Shown: positions 46,290 through 57,682 of the stretch, piece after piece | Position numbering within the stretch: the first letter of the stretch is position 1 | Layout: each line of letters begins with the position of its first letter | The notes under the pieces: generated by a model | Seen by the model: only the letters and a program-made list of their open reading frames with translations | Told to the model about the DNA's origin: nothing | Databases searched by the model: none | NCBI RefSeq assembly: GCF_910592395.1 | Contig: NC_088317.1 | Span: 9,488,001-9,552,000 of the forward strand | From: Lineus longissimus | Taxonomy: Eukaryota; Nemertea; Pilidiophora; Heteronemertea; Lineidae | Length of the DNA: 64,000 nt | Reading direction: 5' to 3' | Position numbers and translations under genes: made by a program

Positions 46290-46967
46290 AGGAATAGGAA
46301 TACAATGTTGTTATTGTTCTTGGAACCCTTCGGAGTAGCTTTATATTCGTTGGGGGAAGAGATGGGTTTGGCGTGTTATTGCAGCAAAAGCCCATGAACT
46401 CATTAAATCCTAAGCAGCTCACCGAATCCTGAATTCATGAGCCACCTGGGACAACCGCACGAACCGTTGAGGATCACCTTCGGTAAACTGTAACAACCAC
46501 TTGTAAATTACTCTAAAAGGTTTAAATTTATATTTGATTATCGTTCCAGGTTGTCACACACCAAGTTGGTAGAGAGTATGTTCGTACGTTACTTGTTGAC
46601 ATCGTTACTCATTACGCTTGCGGGGATAAAGCCTGGATTGGATGGTGCTACGTTGATTCATTTTGTATATAGCAGACTTCCTAGCGGACTGATTGTTTGA
46701 TGGAACTTATCCCTTGTAATATTATATTGGACATGTTGGATATTACTGAATTGTACATTGGAAAGATAGTTGTACAGCTTGCGTTTGTGATTCATATAGT
46801 ATTATAGTGGACATTGCTGAGATCCGGTAGTTCGTGTGTAATGGATTTTGTGGTGTATATATTGTATAGTTTATTTCTTATTGTAATACAGTTGGAATTC
46901 TGGAGCGTAGCTATGAGGACTATTTTGTTCAAATTCTTGATTTTGAACAATTTTTTGGTGGGGATGG
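46290..46967. other. Gypsy 3' untranslated region with polypurine tract
   Basis: AT-rich and non-coding, ending with GGTGGGGATGG (46957-46967), a purine-rich run in the place expected for the plus-strand primer directly before the LTR. Confidence 0.5.
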
Positions 46968-47265
46968 TGTGGTGAACTGGGTCACAGTCTTGGTTCCGTG
47001 GTTGGCCACGGCGGCGCCAGCATTACGGACGTGCCCCGTTCACCCAGCCATCCCCGCCCGTGTGTTACATCACTCGGCTGCACTCGGTATTTCCCGCTGT
47101 ACTGTCGATGACGCAACGACGCGTAATGTCATTACGTCATTGACAGAGCGGTGTTGAAGCAGAGATACAAGCGGGTTCGAACATGGAAAGTGACGAGCTG
47201 AGATAAAATCGAGTATTAATCAACGTTAGTCGAGTCTTTCATTTAGCAAAACTATTGCTACAACA
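46968..47265 (+). repeat. Putative Gypsy 3' LTR, 298 bp
   Basis: Starts TGTGGTGAAC immediately after the purine tract and ends TGCTACAACA, so it is bounded by TGT and ACA as LTRs usually are. It includes GC-rich promoter-like sequence and TGACG words near 47108 and 47185. No second LTR copy was found in the window, so the boundary is inferred. Confidence 0.6.
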
Positions 47266-47950
47266 TTATTCTTCTCATCTTACTAAGATCCAGACGAAGT
47301 CCAGAGAACAGAGTTACTAAATGATAACTGTGTTAAACATTGATTCTATAGACTACCCAGAACAGAATTCTAGTGAACAGTTAATCTTAACACTGAAATT
47401 CAGGATGCATGTAGCATCAGTTTGATATATGCAGGAATACCTTGTACATTTTACAACATCAGTGAGGTCAGGAATAATAACAAATTTAAGATATTAATTG
47501 GTCGTCTGTTGACAGGATTATGAAAGCTTTTCAATAATGTTTGCAGATAAATTGAGAGAACATAACATACTAGAAGTGCTGTTAGATTTAATCTACATGA
47601 ATCGACCGGTAAGGCTATCATGCAATTAATGAAGAGAAGAAATGATCGGTACTTAATTATGTTTGTGGTAAAAGCAATGAATTAATTGGCTTTGAACATT
47701 CTGAAACTCCTTATTCTTCACTTGATGGTGAGCTCATAAGCAACAGTCCCATCAATTATTGACCCATGAACAATTTTGTTTTTCACTGTGACATAATCAA
47801 TTCTAGTAATGTACTTAGTAATGGTGATAGTCCAATAGAGAATACCATGCAAATCAAGATTCAACAAGTTGGATAACATTATCAACCTTAATGGTTTTGA
47901 TGTACAGTACCAATTGGTAGTTCAATCTAGGGAAAATAAGATTTAATTAA
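47266..47950. other. AT-rich stretch, possible Polinton remnants
   Basis: Broken plus-strand frames around 47340-47600 contain LNIDSIDYPEQN and, in another frame, IPCTFYNISEVRNNNKFK. The latter resembles a Polinton structural protein, in keeping with the next feature. Too many stops to define a gene. Confidence 0.35.
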
Positions 47951-48393
47951 ATGGCGGGCATTGGTATGATGATTGGTGGTGATTTGCTCAATGCATTTGC
48001 ATTCACCGGATCTGGTTACCTTTTCGAATCATTAGACAAGAACTGTTATGAAGCTGAAATTAAAAGATATGATAAAGATCAAGAAGAATTACAGAAGGCA
48101 TCAACAGAATGGGGGAACACAGAAAAAACACCATAGACTTTGTTAACCTTAAATTGAAGAGAGAGAACGAGTCAGCTGTATATTTTAGAAATGCTGACAC
48201 TGCACTTTAAATGTACAATCACTTAAACCCACATAATCCAGTAACAATTCCTAAACAACCTCAATTAAGTGATTACTATCAACCAAGTGACGAAATGAAG
48301 CAATACGAATACCACTGGATTATCCCGGAAATGAGCGTTTTAGGGTTTGGGATTTATTACTTTATGGGTAGAAAGAGAAAGATTAAATTGAAT
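47951..48393 (+). pseudogene. Polinton conserved protein (GGDLLNAFAFTGSGYLF type), broken
   Basis: The ATG at 47951 starts MAGIGMMIGGDLLNAFAFTG, a Gly-rich hydrophobic N-terminus that I recall from a small conserved protein of invertebrate Polintons, followed by a charged helix (KRYDKDQEELQKA). The frame shifts near 48105 (IDFVNLKLKREN) and an in-frame TAA lies at 48206-48208. Then PQLSDYYQPSDEMKQYEY, another known word of the same protein, and a hydrophobic C-terminal segment with GRKRKIKLN. Function is not established; it is assumed virion- or membrane-associated. Confidence 0.7.
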
Positions 48394-48404
48394 TAGATCG
48401 AGTT

Positions 48405-48641
48405 TTACTCTTATGACGTAGTCAGATTTATTCATCGTTTTACATTTCAGTTTAAACATGAATAAAGCCAAAGGGATGTTGAAATCTGATGATTTTAATC
48501 CCTTTTTCAAATTAATTTCTTCTATGTAGTACTGTCCTTTGTCTTTAGGGATCACACAATTTTTTTTCTAAAGCATCTTTCATGGCTGATTCATCCTTGT
48601 TAAAAAACAGTACTAAAATCCTGATGTTCTCTATGGAGTCA
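48405..48641 (-). pseudogene. Polinton-associated fragment, convergent strand
   Basis: Minus-strand reading from about 48640 gives NIRILVLFFNKDESAMKDAL, then after a frameshift near 48560 IPKDKGQYYIEEINLKKG and a stop near 48420. AT-rich like the neighbouring Polinton protein and facing it tail to tail, so probably part of the same element. Family not identified. Confidence 0.35.
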
Positions 48642-48680
48642 TTAACCCACTTGTGCGTCAGGCGGTCGCTAGCGACCGCC
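48642..48680. repeat. TTAACCC terminus with perfect 20-bp palindrome
   Basis: TTAA (48642-48645) followed by CCCACTTGTGCGTCA and then GGCGGTCGCTAGCGACCGCC (48661-48680), a perfect palindrome. This is how many piggyBac-like termini look (TTAACCC plus a subterminal inverted repeat). The multi-exon acidic ORF begins 260 bp downstream. Confidence 0.55.
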
Positions 48681-48940
48681 TTGTGGCATGAATTAAAAAA
48701 TCAATAATTAACCCTGTGATCCTTACTGGCTGGTGCTGCCGTGCTCAGAACCAACTTTAGATACTATAACCTACTGATTTATTGTATTTCTGATAGGTGT
48801 CACTATTTACGGTAAGGCTGGAATCTTTGATTGGAAAAGAAAATTAATGGCACAACAACAATGGTGGACGTTGACAGTGGCTGACCTCATGAGGACAAGT
48901 TTCACTTAGTATTTTATGGTTCAACACCTAAAATGTCTAA

Positions 48941-50232
48941 ATGAGTGGTCGATTTGGTGTAAATGAGCCTTTAGATCTGTTAGATGATCTCCCTGAAGAT
49001 TTTTCTAACACCGAATTTGAAGACGGGAGTGATCTTGAAGAGGATGACCTTGCCTGGTTGCGCGAGACTAACGTCAACGAAAAGCACAATGAGGAAGCTG
49101 CATTCCGTGACTCCGTTCTGCACACTGCAGATGATTTACTGACCCAAAACCAGGTTAGTTTACACTTACAGATAACAATCTGAATATGTTGTGACTCTGG
49201 GTTGCTTACAATCTGGACAAATGACGATTTGATGCACTTGTGTGCCGGCAACATGTTTGTTGACAATGGTTGAGTGAGCTCGGCCTAAATCAAAGATGGT
49301 GGCGCCCATGAATCAAGCATGTGAAAGTAAGCAACCAGCTCTTTTATGACCAGAAAATTGTTTTGGGCAGATAGTGCTAGGGCTATGCATCTACAGCGCA
49401 TCTTGGTCTACCTCTATTGAACATAAGTGTAGGTGTGGGAGGCCCTGGTGTAAGCTTAGGGCTCTATCTAGGACATGCCTGTGTTGTCGCATAATGTCAG
49501 TGTTGAGAGCTGTGGGGTGGCGCTGGTGATGATAAGCTTACCTTGGGCCTAGCATGCATTTAGCACTAAGACAAGCAGTGTATGTACTTGTGTTACTATT
49601 GTGCAGGCTAGTCGCCCTTTCATACCACATTTCCCAGGCCATGGCCTATCCCAGCCCATTCCCATTGGCCTGCATCATGGCATAGTTGATGCATGCCTCC
49701 TCAAAGTACTATGCCTAACATTGCTGTATAACTGATAAATTTTCTTTTTATTATTAGGGTCCCGGTCAACATGATCTCGTTGTTCAAGAAGACAGGAACC
49801 CACGTATTAGTCGTTGCAATCCAAGAGGCTCTCTGGATACTGTTGTGTCGTGCAAGTCTTTTTATAGTCATCATAGGCCTGCCAGTAATGCTCCTTCTTC
49901 ACATGCTCCAGCACAGGTAAGTATGTTTCACTATCACTTAGGGAAGTGGCACGTTTGAACTATTTATCACAAACACCTTGATCACATGTAACAATCGGTC
50001 AAAATTCTTTTTTAAGGCTCTGAGCAAGAATCGAAACAGCAGTGACAGCCAGTCTGATGACAGTAACAGTGACGAGGAGTGGTTTCCTTCTAGTGTTCAA
50101 ATGGCCGCTACCAGCAAATATCGAGGTCATGTCAGAGTACAAGGAGGTTCTGGTCGAGCTTCAAGTTCAAGTAGTCGGAATGTCAGCAGGGCCTGTCATT
50201 CACATGAAGTTCCACTACATGATGCTCAACAG
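48941..50232 (+). CDS. Acidic, Ser-rich N-terminal protein in three phase-0 exons, possible piggyBac N-terminus
   Basis: Exons are 48941-49153, 49758-49916 and 50017-50232, with donors GTTAGT, GTAAGT, GTTAGT and acceptors TTATTAG and TTTTTAAG. All are multiples of three and phase 0, giving about 196 residues. Exon 1 is acidic (PEDFSNTEFEDGSDLEEDDL). Exon 2 is basic and polar. Exon 3 has SDSQSDDSNSDEEW then a Ser/Arg-rich stretch. Such an acidic, disordered start is usual for piggyBac transposases, and the TTAACCC palindrome upstream supports that. The catalytic part was not found downstream before the DIRS element at 51083, so it is truncated or a separate gene. A 3-codon upstream ORF (48933) overlaps the start. 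Function not proven. Confidence 0.5.
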
Positions 50233-51082
50233 GTTAGTTTATATCATCTTCTTGATTTCAGGTGATTTATAGTTGTAGGGCTTGCTGATTGAGTGGCACA
50301 TTTCTACCTCTTTTATCTGGTGTGTGAGATGTCCATTGTTGATGGGCTGTGGACAAGGACCTACAGGCCTAGTTACTATTTGAAAAATATTGCTTGCTTT
50401 CCACGGGAGCTGTTTTTCATTTCCATAGCTGGTCAAGGCCAAATATAATTTATGGTGATTGATCAAACATTCTGAAATACCTTGGTACCGTAAAGTCAAC
50501 TTCTAAATGGAAAATGCATAAGCCTCGTTCTGAGAGCGGAGTGTTTTGGACACGCAACCAAGATGCTCTACCAAAGTTCCCTCGGGTTGCACTAAAATGT
50601 GGAAACCATGCACACGTCACGTCAATGGAATTTCAGCTCACTTCAGAAGTTTGAGGCTCTCAAAACACTGCTTCAAACACAAATCAGCCAAGGAAGCATC
50701 AACCACCCTAAGTTTTTTAATGAGCACTACACATATTTGCCGAGAAAAACGCTCCAAATAGCCCATTTGCGCGGATTTTAGCATCACTTGAGCGAGCCGA
50801 TGCGGACTTCCTATGCGCGCTGTACAAAATGTACATGTCTCATTTTCTGTAACGTTGCCGTAACATAATGTAAACAACGGCGCTACCGGCGATGGATGGA
50901 ATTTGCCAAATTCGCACATATTCAAGTTATTTTCGTGGCCTATCCTAAAGACCCCTTCTTTTTTGTTCCTCTCAAATTAGCACAGTCATCTATTAGGAAT
51001 AAGGTATCTGACCCTGCAAAAGTTTGAGTAGCAAATTTAAGCACAATGTCCAAATTACTGGCTACAGCTTCAGGATTAACTA
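50233..51082. other. Non-coding stretch
   Basis: Follows the last donor; no further exon recognised. Ends at the DIRS element's first terminal repeat. Confidence 0.4.
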
Positions 51083-51234
51083 TATCCTAAGCGGTGTGAC
51101 ATCAGAGGACATGGGATTGCCCGATTCCCTCAGTTGGTTTTGGAAATCCGATCAGGGCGGACACGCGGTCTGAAAGCTCCGTGTTCAACCGTGTGGATTG
51201 TTCAGGCCAAGTATACTCGTTTTTTGGAGTGTGT

Positions 51235-51575
51235 GCCGGGGGGTAATCCTGTTGGACAGGATAGGCCCTAGGGCAAGACGGTAGGCTAGGTTCGCCTAGA
51301 TGACAGAGGGTGAGAAATGGATGCCGGGGGGTAATCCTGTTGGACAGGATAGGCCCTAGGGCAAGAAGGTAGGCTAGGTTCGCCTAGATGACCGAAGGTG
51401 AGAAATAGATGCCGGGGGTAATCCTATTGGACAGGATAGGCCCTAGGGCAGGAAGGCAGGCTAGGTTCGCCTAGATGACCGATGTGGAGATATTTTAGCT
51501 GGGGGGCAATCTTGGTAGACAGGATAGGCCCTGGGGCACGCAGTAAGCTAAGTGAGCCTAAATGAACGAGTGTAA
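51235..51575 (+). repeat. 88-bp tandem repeats in the DIRS 5' leader, four copies
   Basis: Units start at 51235, 51323, 51411 and 51498 with GCCGGGGGGTAATCCTGTTG, ACAGGATAGGCCCTAGGGCA (containing the palindrome GCCCTAGGGC) and GGCTAGGTTCGCCTAGATGA. The fourth is degenerate. Tandem leader repeats might carry promoter or packaging activity, but no direct evidence. Confidence 0.85.
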
Positions 51576-52356
51576 AGTTTGCGAAAAGGGAAATGGCAAA
51601 GCGACAGACTGATTTAGCTTATTAGAGAGCCCAAGTGGGAAGAAGATTGAGCCAAGAGAGGGCTGATGGAAAATCATGGTTGGGAAAAGAGGGACGGAAA
51701 ATTCAATCTAAGTTGGGTCCAGTCAGTATATCGGTATTTTCAATAGACCGAATAGTGAAGTGCGTTAAATAGTGTAAATAGGTGACAGGACTAGTATGTA
51801 TGCATAGCAAAATAAAACAAAAGGGCGTAACAAAATTGGCAAGTTGGATGGAAGATTTAGTAGGTTTACATTACTCAAGTCGGGATTTCGTAGTTCGATG
51901 CACATGGGTGATGTTTGTAAAGCCGGGATAAGGTCAGTGCATAGTAGAGATTTAGAGGTCAGGTGTAAAAGGAAACAGGGCCCCAGACAATAGACGTGTA
52001 TGATCAAAGGGTCGGTTAGGGTTAGCGACATTTTTTTTTAAAAAAGAAAGTATGTCGACGGTAATCATGCTTGGTATTGAGGGGTCTTGGAGTTTGGTTA
52101 CGCCGGCGAAGACTCTATTAGTAAAAACGAAGAGGGTGGCGCCCAAGGAAGGGATTAGGCAGCAGAAAAGTGTTGAAAACCAAAAATTCTTTTATGATCA
52201 GGTGAAATTGAGGGGGTTTGGGAGTTCATAGAAGCCCTTGGACGGGATGACGCGGAGCACGTGATCGAATCGGGGATCGAATCAATGTGGTATAGGGAGT
52301 GTTTGGCGAGCTGTGGGGTCAGTTGAATCTGAATCGTCAGAAGCACAGGTTCAAAC

Positions 52357-54425
52357 ATGTCATCACCAATTGTATGGCTCAAGGAGGGCCACTCCCTGAG
52401 AGGAGCAGATGTGCTGCCAGTGATTTTGAGATTTAAAAATTTGCAAGTGGACACTCTACAAGCACAAGAGTCACTAGCGAGCGTGTCGAAGAAGCATTTG
52501 CTTCATTCATATTCGAAAGAAGACCTGAACAGAGAGTCAAAAGGACTGACGGGACATGAGGCGTCGGTGAGTAATAAAACAATTATTAGATATTGTTCAG
52601 TGTCCGGAGTGTGAGCGGAGGCTAGGTCGATGGTCAGTTGTAGAGTTAGAGGTAAAAGGCTACAACCGCGGTGGTTAAAAGACTTGGTCACATTTCTCTC
52701 AAAATTTCCACAAGCATGTGCCGTAAGATAGAAGACCCCTATCGGGAAAATTAATTGTCGAGTAATTTGTTATATTGCCGGCCTAGCTCAGGCCTATATA
52801 TACATGTAGACGCCCTTTAAAAAACTGGGTAAAAAATGAGAAAAATCGAGAGGCATGACCGGTTAGAATTAGTGCGAGATTGTTTATTACTGGACTTGTT
52901 GGTGAGAATACATTCGCCAGACGGAGAAATATCTGTCTGAGGCTAAGCAAAATTCAGAGTAGGGCCGAGACCATGTAGATAAGGTTCAGGGTAGCATTCG
53001 GTAAGGAAATATTAATAATGAAAATTCCTAAGTATGGGTCATTGACAGGGTCGGGTAGAGGCGGCGCCGAGAGAAAATGCGGTGGAGAGAATGAGGGGGG
53101 TTTAACATAAAAGAGGCGGATACGTCACCCACCCCTGTAACGTTACGGCATAAATGTAGCTGCCACTGCTGTAAAAGCGGCCAGGAGCCGCGGAAACTAA
53201 AGAGAGATAAAAAACGTGGTGTGTTGAACAAAAGGTATGCCGACATACATGCGATGATGGAGGTCATTTGAATGTGAAGTTTAGGGGTAATAATGAGGCG
53301 TTGGATAGGTAGACCAAAGGAAGGGAAATATGTTTGGTTGGTTTCTCGGCGGGTAGGCCTAGACCTTAGCGGGTAATAAAATTAATATATCACGTGTTAT
53401 TTGCAGGCTCTTCTCGATCTGATAGACGCGGATGATTCGGTAGAGAACCGAAGACATATGCTGCATTGCGCAGTGTTACAGGCAAACAGTATGGCACAGC
53501 CAGGCCAGGTGTTGTCCGCGACTACTAGTACGGTGCAGCCAGCCGAGCAAGATACTACGTCGCAGGCCGAGCAAAAAGGAACAAGTGCGGAACAAGCAAA
53601 AGGAGTTAAGAGGGTGAGAAAAATTTATTTATTTATTGAGAAAAACTTTACTCGACGGTATCAGCTAGCAGTTGCGCACCATGTGTTATCATGAGGTCGA
53701 CATTCCGAGGGAAGATGATTAAAGTCACTGTCATCTAAGACAAAGGGCCAGGCCTACATTATTAATTGTCATAGCGGGTTATGGCAGAGGGAGTAGGAGA
53801 GATAATGAGATCAAAGAAAAAAAAAAAAAATAATAATAATAATAATAATAATAATAGAACGGGAAAGAATTAGGAAATCTTTATGGCTAGTCAGGTAAAG
53901 TTGTTTTAATTATTTGGCAGGGTGCAACCGGTGAAAAAACCACTACAACCGGCGAGAGCTCTCGAGTGGACGAACTGGAAAAGTCTATGAAAAAGTTAAA
54001 GCAGGAACAAGAGATACTGCGTCCAGAGTGGATCACGAGGAAGCAGATTCCTACAAGTTGGCGCTGAAAATGTGCCGGGAGAACGATAAGTCTGGTTCTC
54101 TACATACCTTGATCACCAGGTTAGTGGGGACGGAACAAGCTAGGAAGGCGCAGGCGGCGGTGGATACCTGGCGTAAAGCAAAGAAGAAAGAAGAAAAAGA
54201 AAAAGAAAAGGAGAAGGAGAGGAAGATGGAACAGGGGGTTTAACTAATCAGACTTACTCGAATGTCCCGTATCGTAGAGGGTTTAGGGGGAGACGAAATT
54301 TCAGATCCGGTCCTAGAGTTGGATACGCCGCAAGAAATTGTTATTTGTGTAATTCGTCAGAGCATCTCATTAGGGCATGTCCTCAGAATACGGCCAACGC
54401 CCCTCAACTAACAAAGGCCGAGTAA
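52357..54425 (+). CDS. DIRS gag in spliced exons with CCHC zinc knuckle
   Basis: Exon 52357-52566 (starts MSSPIVWLKEGHSLRGADVL) ends before GTGAGT. Exon 53407-53613 follows TTATTTGCAG (ALLDLIDADDSVENRR) and ends before GTGAGA. Exon 53921 onward follows TTATTTGGCAG. All phase 0. The third exon has a coiled coil (VDELEKSMKKLKQEQEIL), shifts frame near 54015 into SYKLALKMCRENDK and a Lys/Glu-rich helix, and after the TAA at 54241-54243 shifts again to an Arg/Gly-rich stretch and CYLCNSSEHLIRAC. This is a perfect C-x2-C-x4-H-x4-C knuckle (54339-54380), ending with TAA at 54423-54425. It would form the RNP of the element. Spliced gag in a DIRS-type element is notable; two frameshifts break this copy. 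Confidence 0.7.
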
Positions 54426-54518
54426 TTATTGGTTTGAAATAAGAAGGAAAAGAAAAATTTGGTGAATGTTATGATGAGAAAAGTGTGATGCGGGTTTAAG
54501 ATTGTTAGGAAGCGGATC

Positions 54519-54526
54519 GGTTAGTA

Positions 54527-54563
<37 letters not shown>
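54519..54563 (+). repeat. Poly-A tract inside the DIRS element
   Basis: A long A run (about 35 bases from 54529) between gag and RT. Likely slippage-prone and an assembly risk; another A-rich run with AAT repeats lies at 53816-53858. Confidence 0.9.
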
Positions 54564-54565
<2 letters not shown>

Positions 54566-55034
54566 ATATCAGTATTGTAAAAGTAAGAAGCTGAAGGAAA
54601 AGTAATTAGGCAATAAAATAGGTTAAAGGAAAGTGAGGAGTTGTTTCCGTTTAGATACGTGAAGGTATTAGTTGAATTTCTGGACATGACGAAAATATCA
54701 GTGGGTTAGGTCTTCTCTTCTAGTTTTCGCTGGGACACTGATGCCCAGTGGGAGCGGGAGGGGGAGGTCTGCCCTTGCAGTCTTATTTCAACGTTGCTTT
54801 GTTGGAAAAATAATGACGGTTTATTTCGGCATTTCAGTCAAGTGGTATCCCAGAATGGGAAAAAAATGCGGGGTTCAATCCGGTCAAGGCAACGTCAGAA
54901 GTAAGGTCGGCGGAGTTTGTCGACTGCACGGGCAGGCCGTTCTCCTCCGCTCATCATCCAGACCCTGAGTTTCTTACGAAGGATTGGCAGAAATTGGGGA
55001 ATAACTGGGAAGATCTCCTAAAAAAAAATTACAA

Positions 55035-57023
55035 TTGAGAGATCAAAAACACTTTGTAGCAGGACAGTTGCACGAAGAAGTGGACAACGGGAAAGTGTTG
55101 TTGAAGTTGGTGGACAATGAGTCATCGCAGATGGTGGGAGATTGGGTTGAGAATAAGGTAGATATTTACAATTTCATTCAGCCGTTTAAGGGGACATTCA
55201 ACGGTGTCCGGTATGATGCGAAAATCCCACCACCTGCGATATTCGAAAACCACAACAACTGTGCACCACATGGCGAGGAAATAGCGCGCCATCTGGAGGA
55301 GGGTTTGGCAAATGGGTCGCTAGAGCTCCTGGGACAAGTTGGGGAGGTTGCCCCTCCTCATTTGGTGATGCCATTGTTAATGGTGACCGGGGGAAGAAAA
55401 AATTGTCTGTGCCATGATGAAAGATTTTTGAATTTATTCATGAAGCATATACCGTTTTCCTTGGAGGGTTCCTCGTTGATACCCACACTGATAGACAAAG
55501 GAGATTTGATGGCTGCTTCAGATGAGAAATCCGCCTATTTGGGTGTATTTTTGACTGAGAGGTCAAGGAATTATTTCGGCATTCAATTCGGTGGATGGTA
55601 TATGCATACAAGTGTTTGCCATTTGGATGGTCCGAATCTCCTTTTGTCTATCAGTCCGTGGGTATGCAAGCTACAGCATATTTGAGGTTAAAAGGAGTGG
55701 TAACAACACAATACATAGACGACAGGTTTTTGGGGCCGGCGAAGTTCGTTAGAGGCTCAAAATTACAGCAAACGGGAATGGCCATATATTGTAATGCAGC
55801 CACGCTTACACTGCTTGGGTTCACGTTCGAGTTACTCAAGAGCATTTGGGTCCCTACATGTGCTCTTACAAACCATGGTTTGATTGTCCATTCTGATTTA
55901 AGACAATTTCAAATTCCAGAGGCCAAGAAACAAAAATTCATTGAATTGAGGGAAAACATTCTGGGGGCGGATACGGTGCCAGTGAAAACTCTGCAAAAAC
56001 TAATGGGAAAATGCGTGTCTTTCAAGTTATGCGTCCCAGCGGCTAGCCTGTACATCAGAGCAATGGCTTGCGCGATTGGTCGGGCCGGGAAAGCCAAAAA
56101 AGATATTGAGGTTGTTGGGGACGTGAGGGAGGAGATAATGTTTTGGCGGTTCTTGGATGACCATACAAACTGGGCGAATTGGAGGGGGGAGCGTCATGTT
56201 GATTTTCAGTTCTCGACGGATGCGAGTGGATACGCTTGGGGAGCTGCTTTTTCGGACGGGCAGATGATTCATGACATGTGGCAGCAAGGTGATGATAGGC
56301 CCATCCATCTTAAGGAGGCTGAGGCCTTGCTAAAGAGCCTCCAGGCGATTCCGGAGTTGATTCTGGAGAGTAGACGTGGCAGTGGATAATCAAGCCGTGG
56401 TAAAATCATGGGAAAATCAGGGGGCGAGAGATACTGACCTGGTGAGATTGCTGAAATCCATATTTCAGTTTGTTGCGCGATGTAATTGCGATTTGAAGCT
56501 TTTCTATGTGCCATCTGGTGATAACCCGGCAGACGCACCCTCCTGTAAATTGTCCCTAAGTGATGCCAAGCTGTCAGAAGCGGCGTGGTCAAAACTGGAA
56601 GATTCATTCGGGCCACATACTATGGATATGATGGCTTTAGATTCGAATGCAATGAGAGATGGGAATGGACGGGCACTTCCACACTTCACCCCATGTCCCC
56701 TGCCAAACTCAGCTGGGGTGAATGTGTTCACCAAAACCTTGTCTGATTCAGAGAATTATTATTGTTTTCCGCCATTTTGCTTAGTGGGAGCGGTTCTGAG
56801 TTTTCTATTACAGGAGAACCCAAGGCCACTTAGAATTACTTTGGTGATACCAAAGTTGTTGCCTCTACCTCCCTGGTGGCCGGTTGTGATGGCATCGGCT
56901 AACGTTACTTTTCAACTTGGTGCCAAAAACGAATATGATGTAGTTGATCTTCCGTCAAAACAAGGGTATGTGCGCGCGCCCCTGAGGTGGCCCCTGGTGG
57001 TTGCTAGGCTTGTATTGGAGTAG
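55035..57023 (+). pseudogene. DIRS reverse transcriptase, RNase H and MT-like segment
   Basis: RT fingers read PHGEEIARHLEEGL and APPHLVMPLLMV. Palm Asp lies in DLMAASDEKSAY. After a frameshift near 55605 comes KCLPFGWSESPFVYQ, then the catalytic YIDD at 55712-55723. RNase H follows: FSTDASGYAWGA (Asp), LKEAEALLKSL (Glu), and after a frameshift near 56365 VDNQAVVKSW and GDNPADAPS (Asp residues). The last part, HTMDMMALDSNAM to GVNVFTKTL, matches the methyltransferase-like segment that follows RNase H in DIRS-type elements. Stops at TAG 57021-57023. It copies the element RNA into DNA. The reading also needs an upstream frame change at an A run near 55020. Confidence 0.88.
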
Positions 57024-57682
57024 AGTAAAAATAACATAACCTTGGGGAGCAATGCTCTCAGCTGACGAGATACTCTAGATTCACTTCTCTAAGGTCAGGG
57101 GCAAATATGCATGTTTTGCCCCTATTATCGTCTTTCTACAGGGATACATTTCCGTGGAGCACTAGGCTTGTGCCGATGCTTATGAACCAATCGGACGATT
57201 ATGTCGTGACCAAATTATTGTACATTCCTGTAGATAATACGGTGTAAGGTGTGATTACCAAATAATCGACTGACCTGGGAAAAGCGAATCAAAAGTAGGT
57301 ACGGTAACACGGCCTTGAGCTAGACACTCAGGGACAAAATGTAAACTAGCATAATTCGGAAGTGATTCGGAGGTCAAATTTCTGACCTTTATATCACAAA
57401 TAGAATTCAGGGCATAGGCATGGAATTTTGGCATACCTGAAGCCAAGCATTATCGATCAATGAATAAATAGATTTAAAAAATTCTCTATTAGGAATGTCT
57501 GGCTCAGGACGGAGTTTACAGTAACTGAGGGACCAGAGTCACGTTGTGTGGCTTGGCTGAAAGCGGCATTTATTGGTATAATGTGTGCCATTAGGTTGGG
57601 GTCGCTGTAGCTGGTTGTGAGAGCTGGGTGGACGGAAAATTTTATGTTTTTTTTTCTTTTTCTCTCTTTCTAATTTGGCTAT
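57024..57682. other. Spacer before the recombinase, probable intron end
   Basis: Non-coding between RT and recombinase. It ends with a strong pyrimidine tract (57645-57672) and TATTTAG before AGACCTGGTGAC, consistent with a 3' splice site that feeds the recombinase. The matching donor was not identified. Confidence 0.45.

Noticed and set aside
48933-48944. Tiny upstream ORF overlapping the 48941 start codon
   Set aside because: Three codons only; mentioned within the gene entry but not supportable as a regulatory feature.
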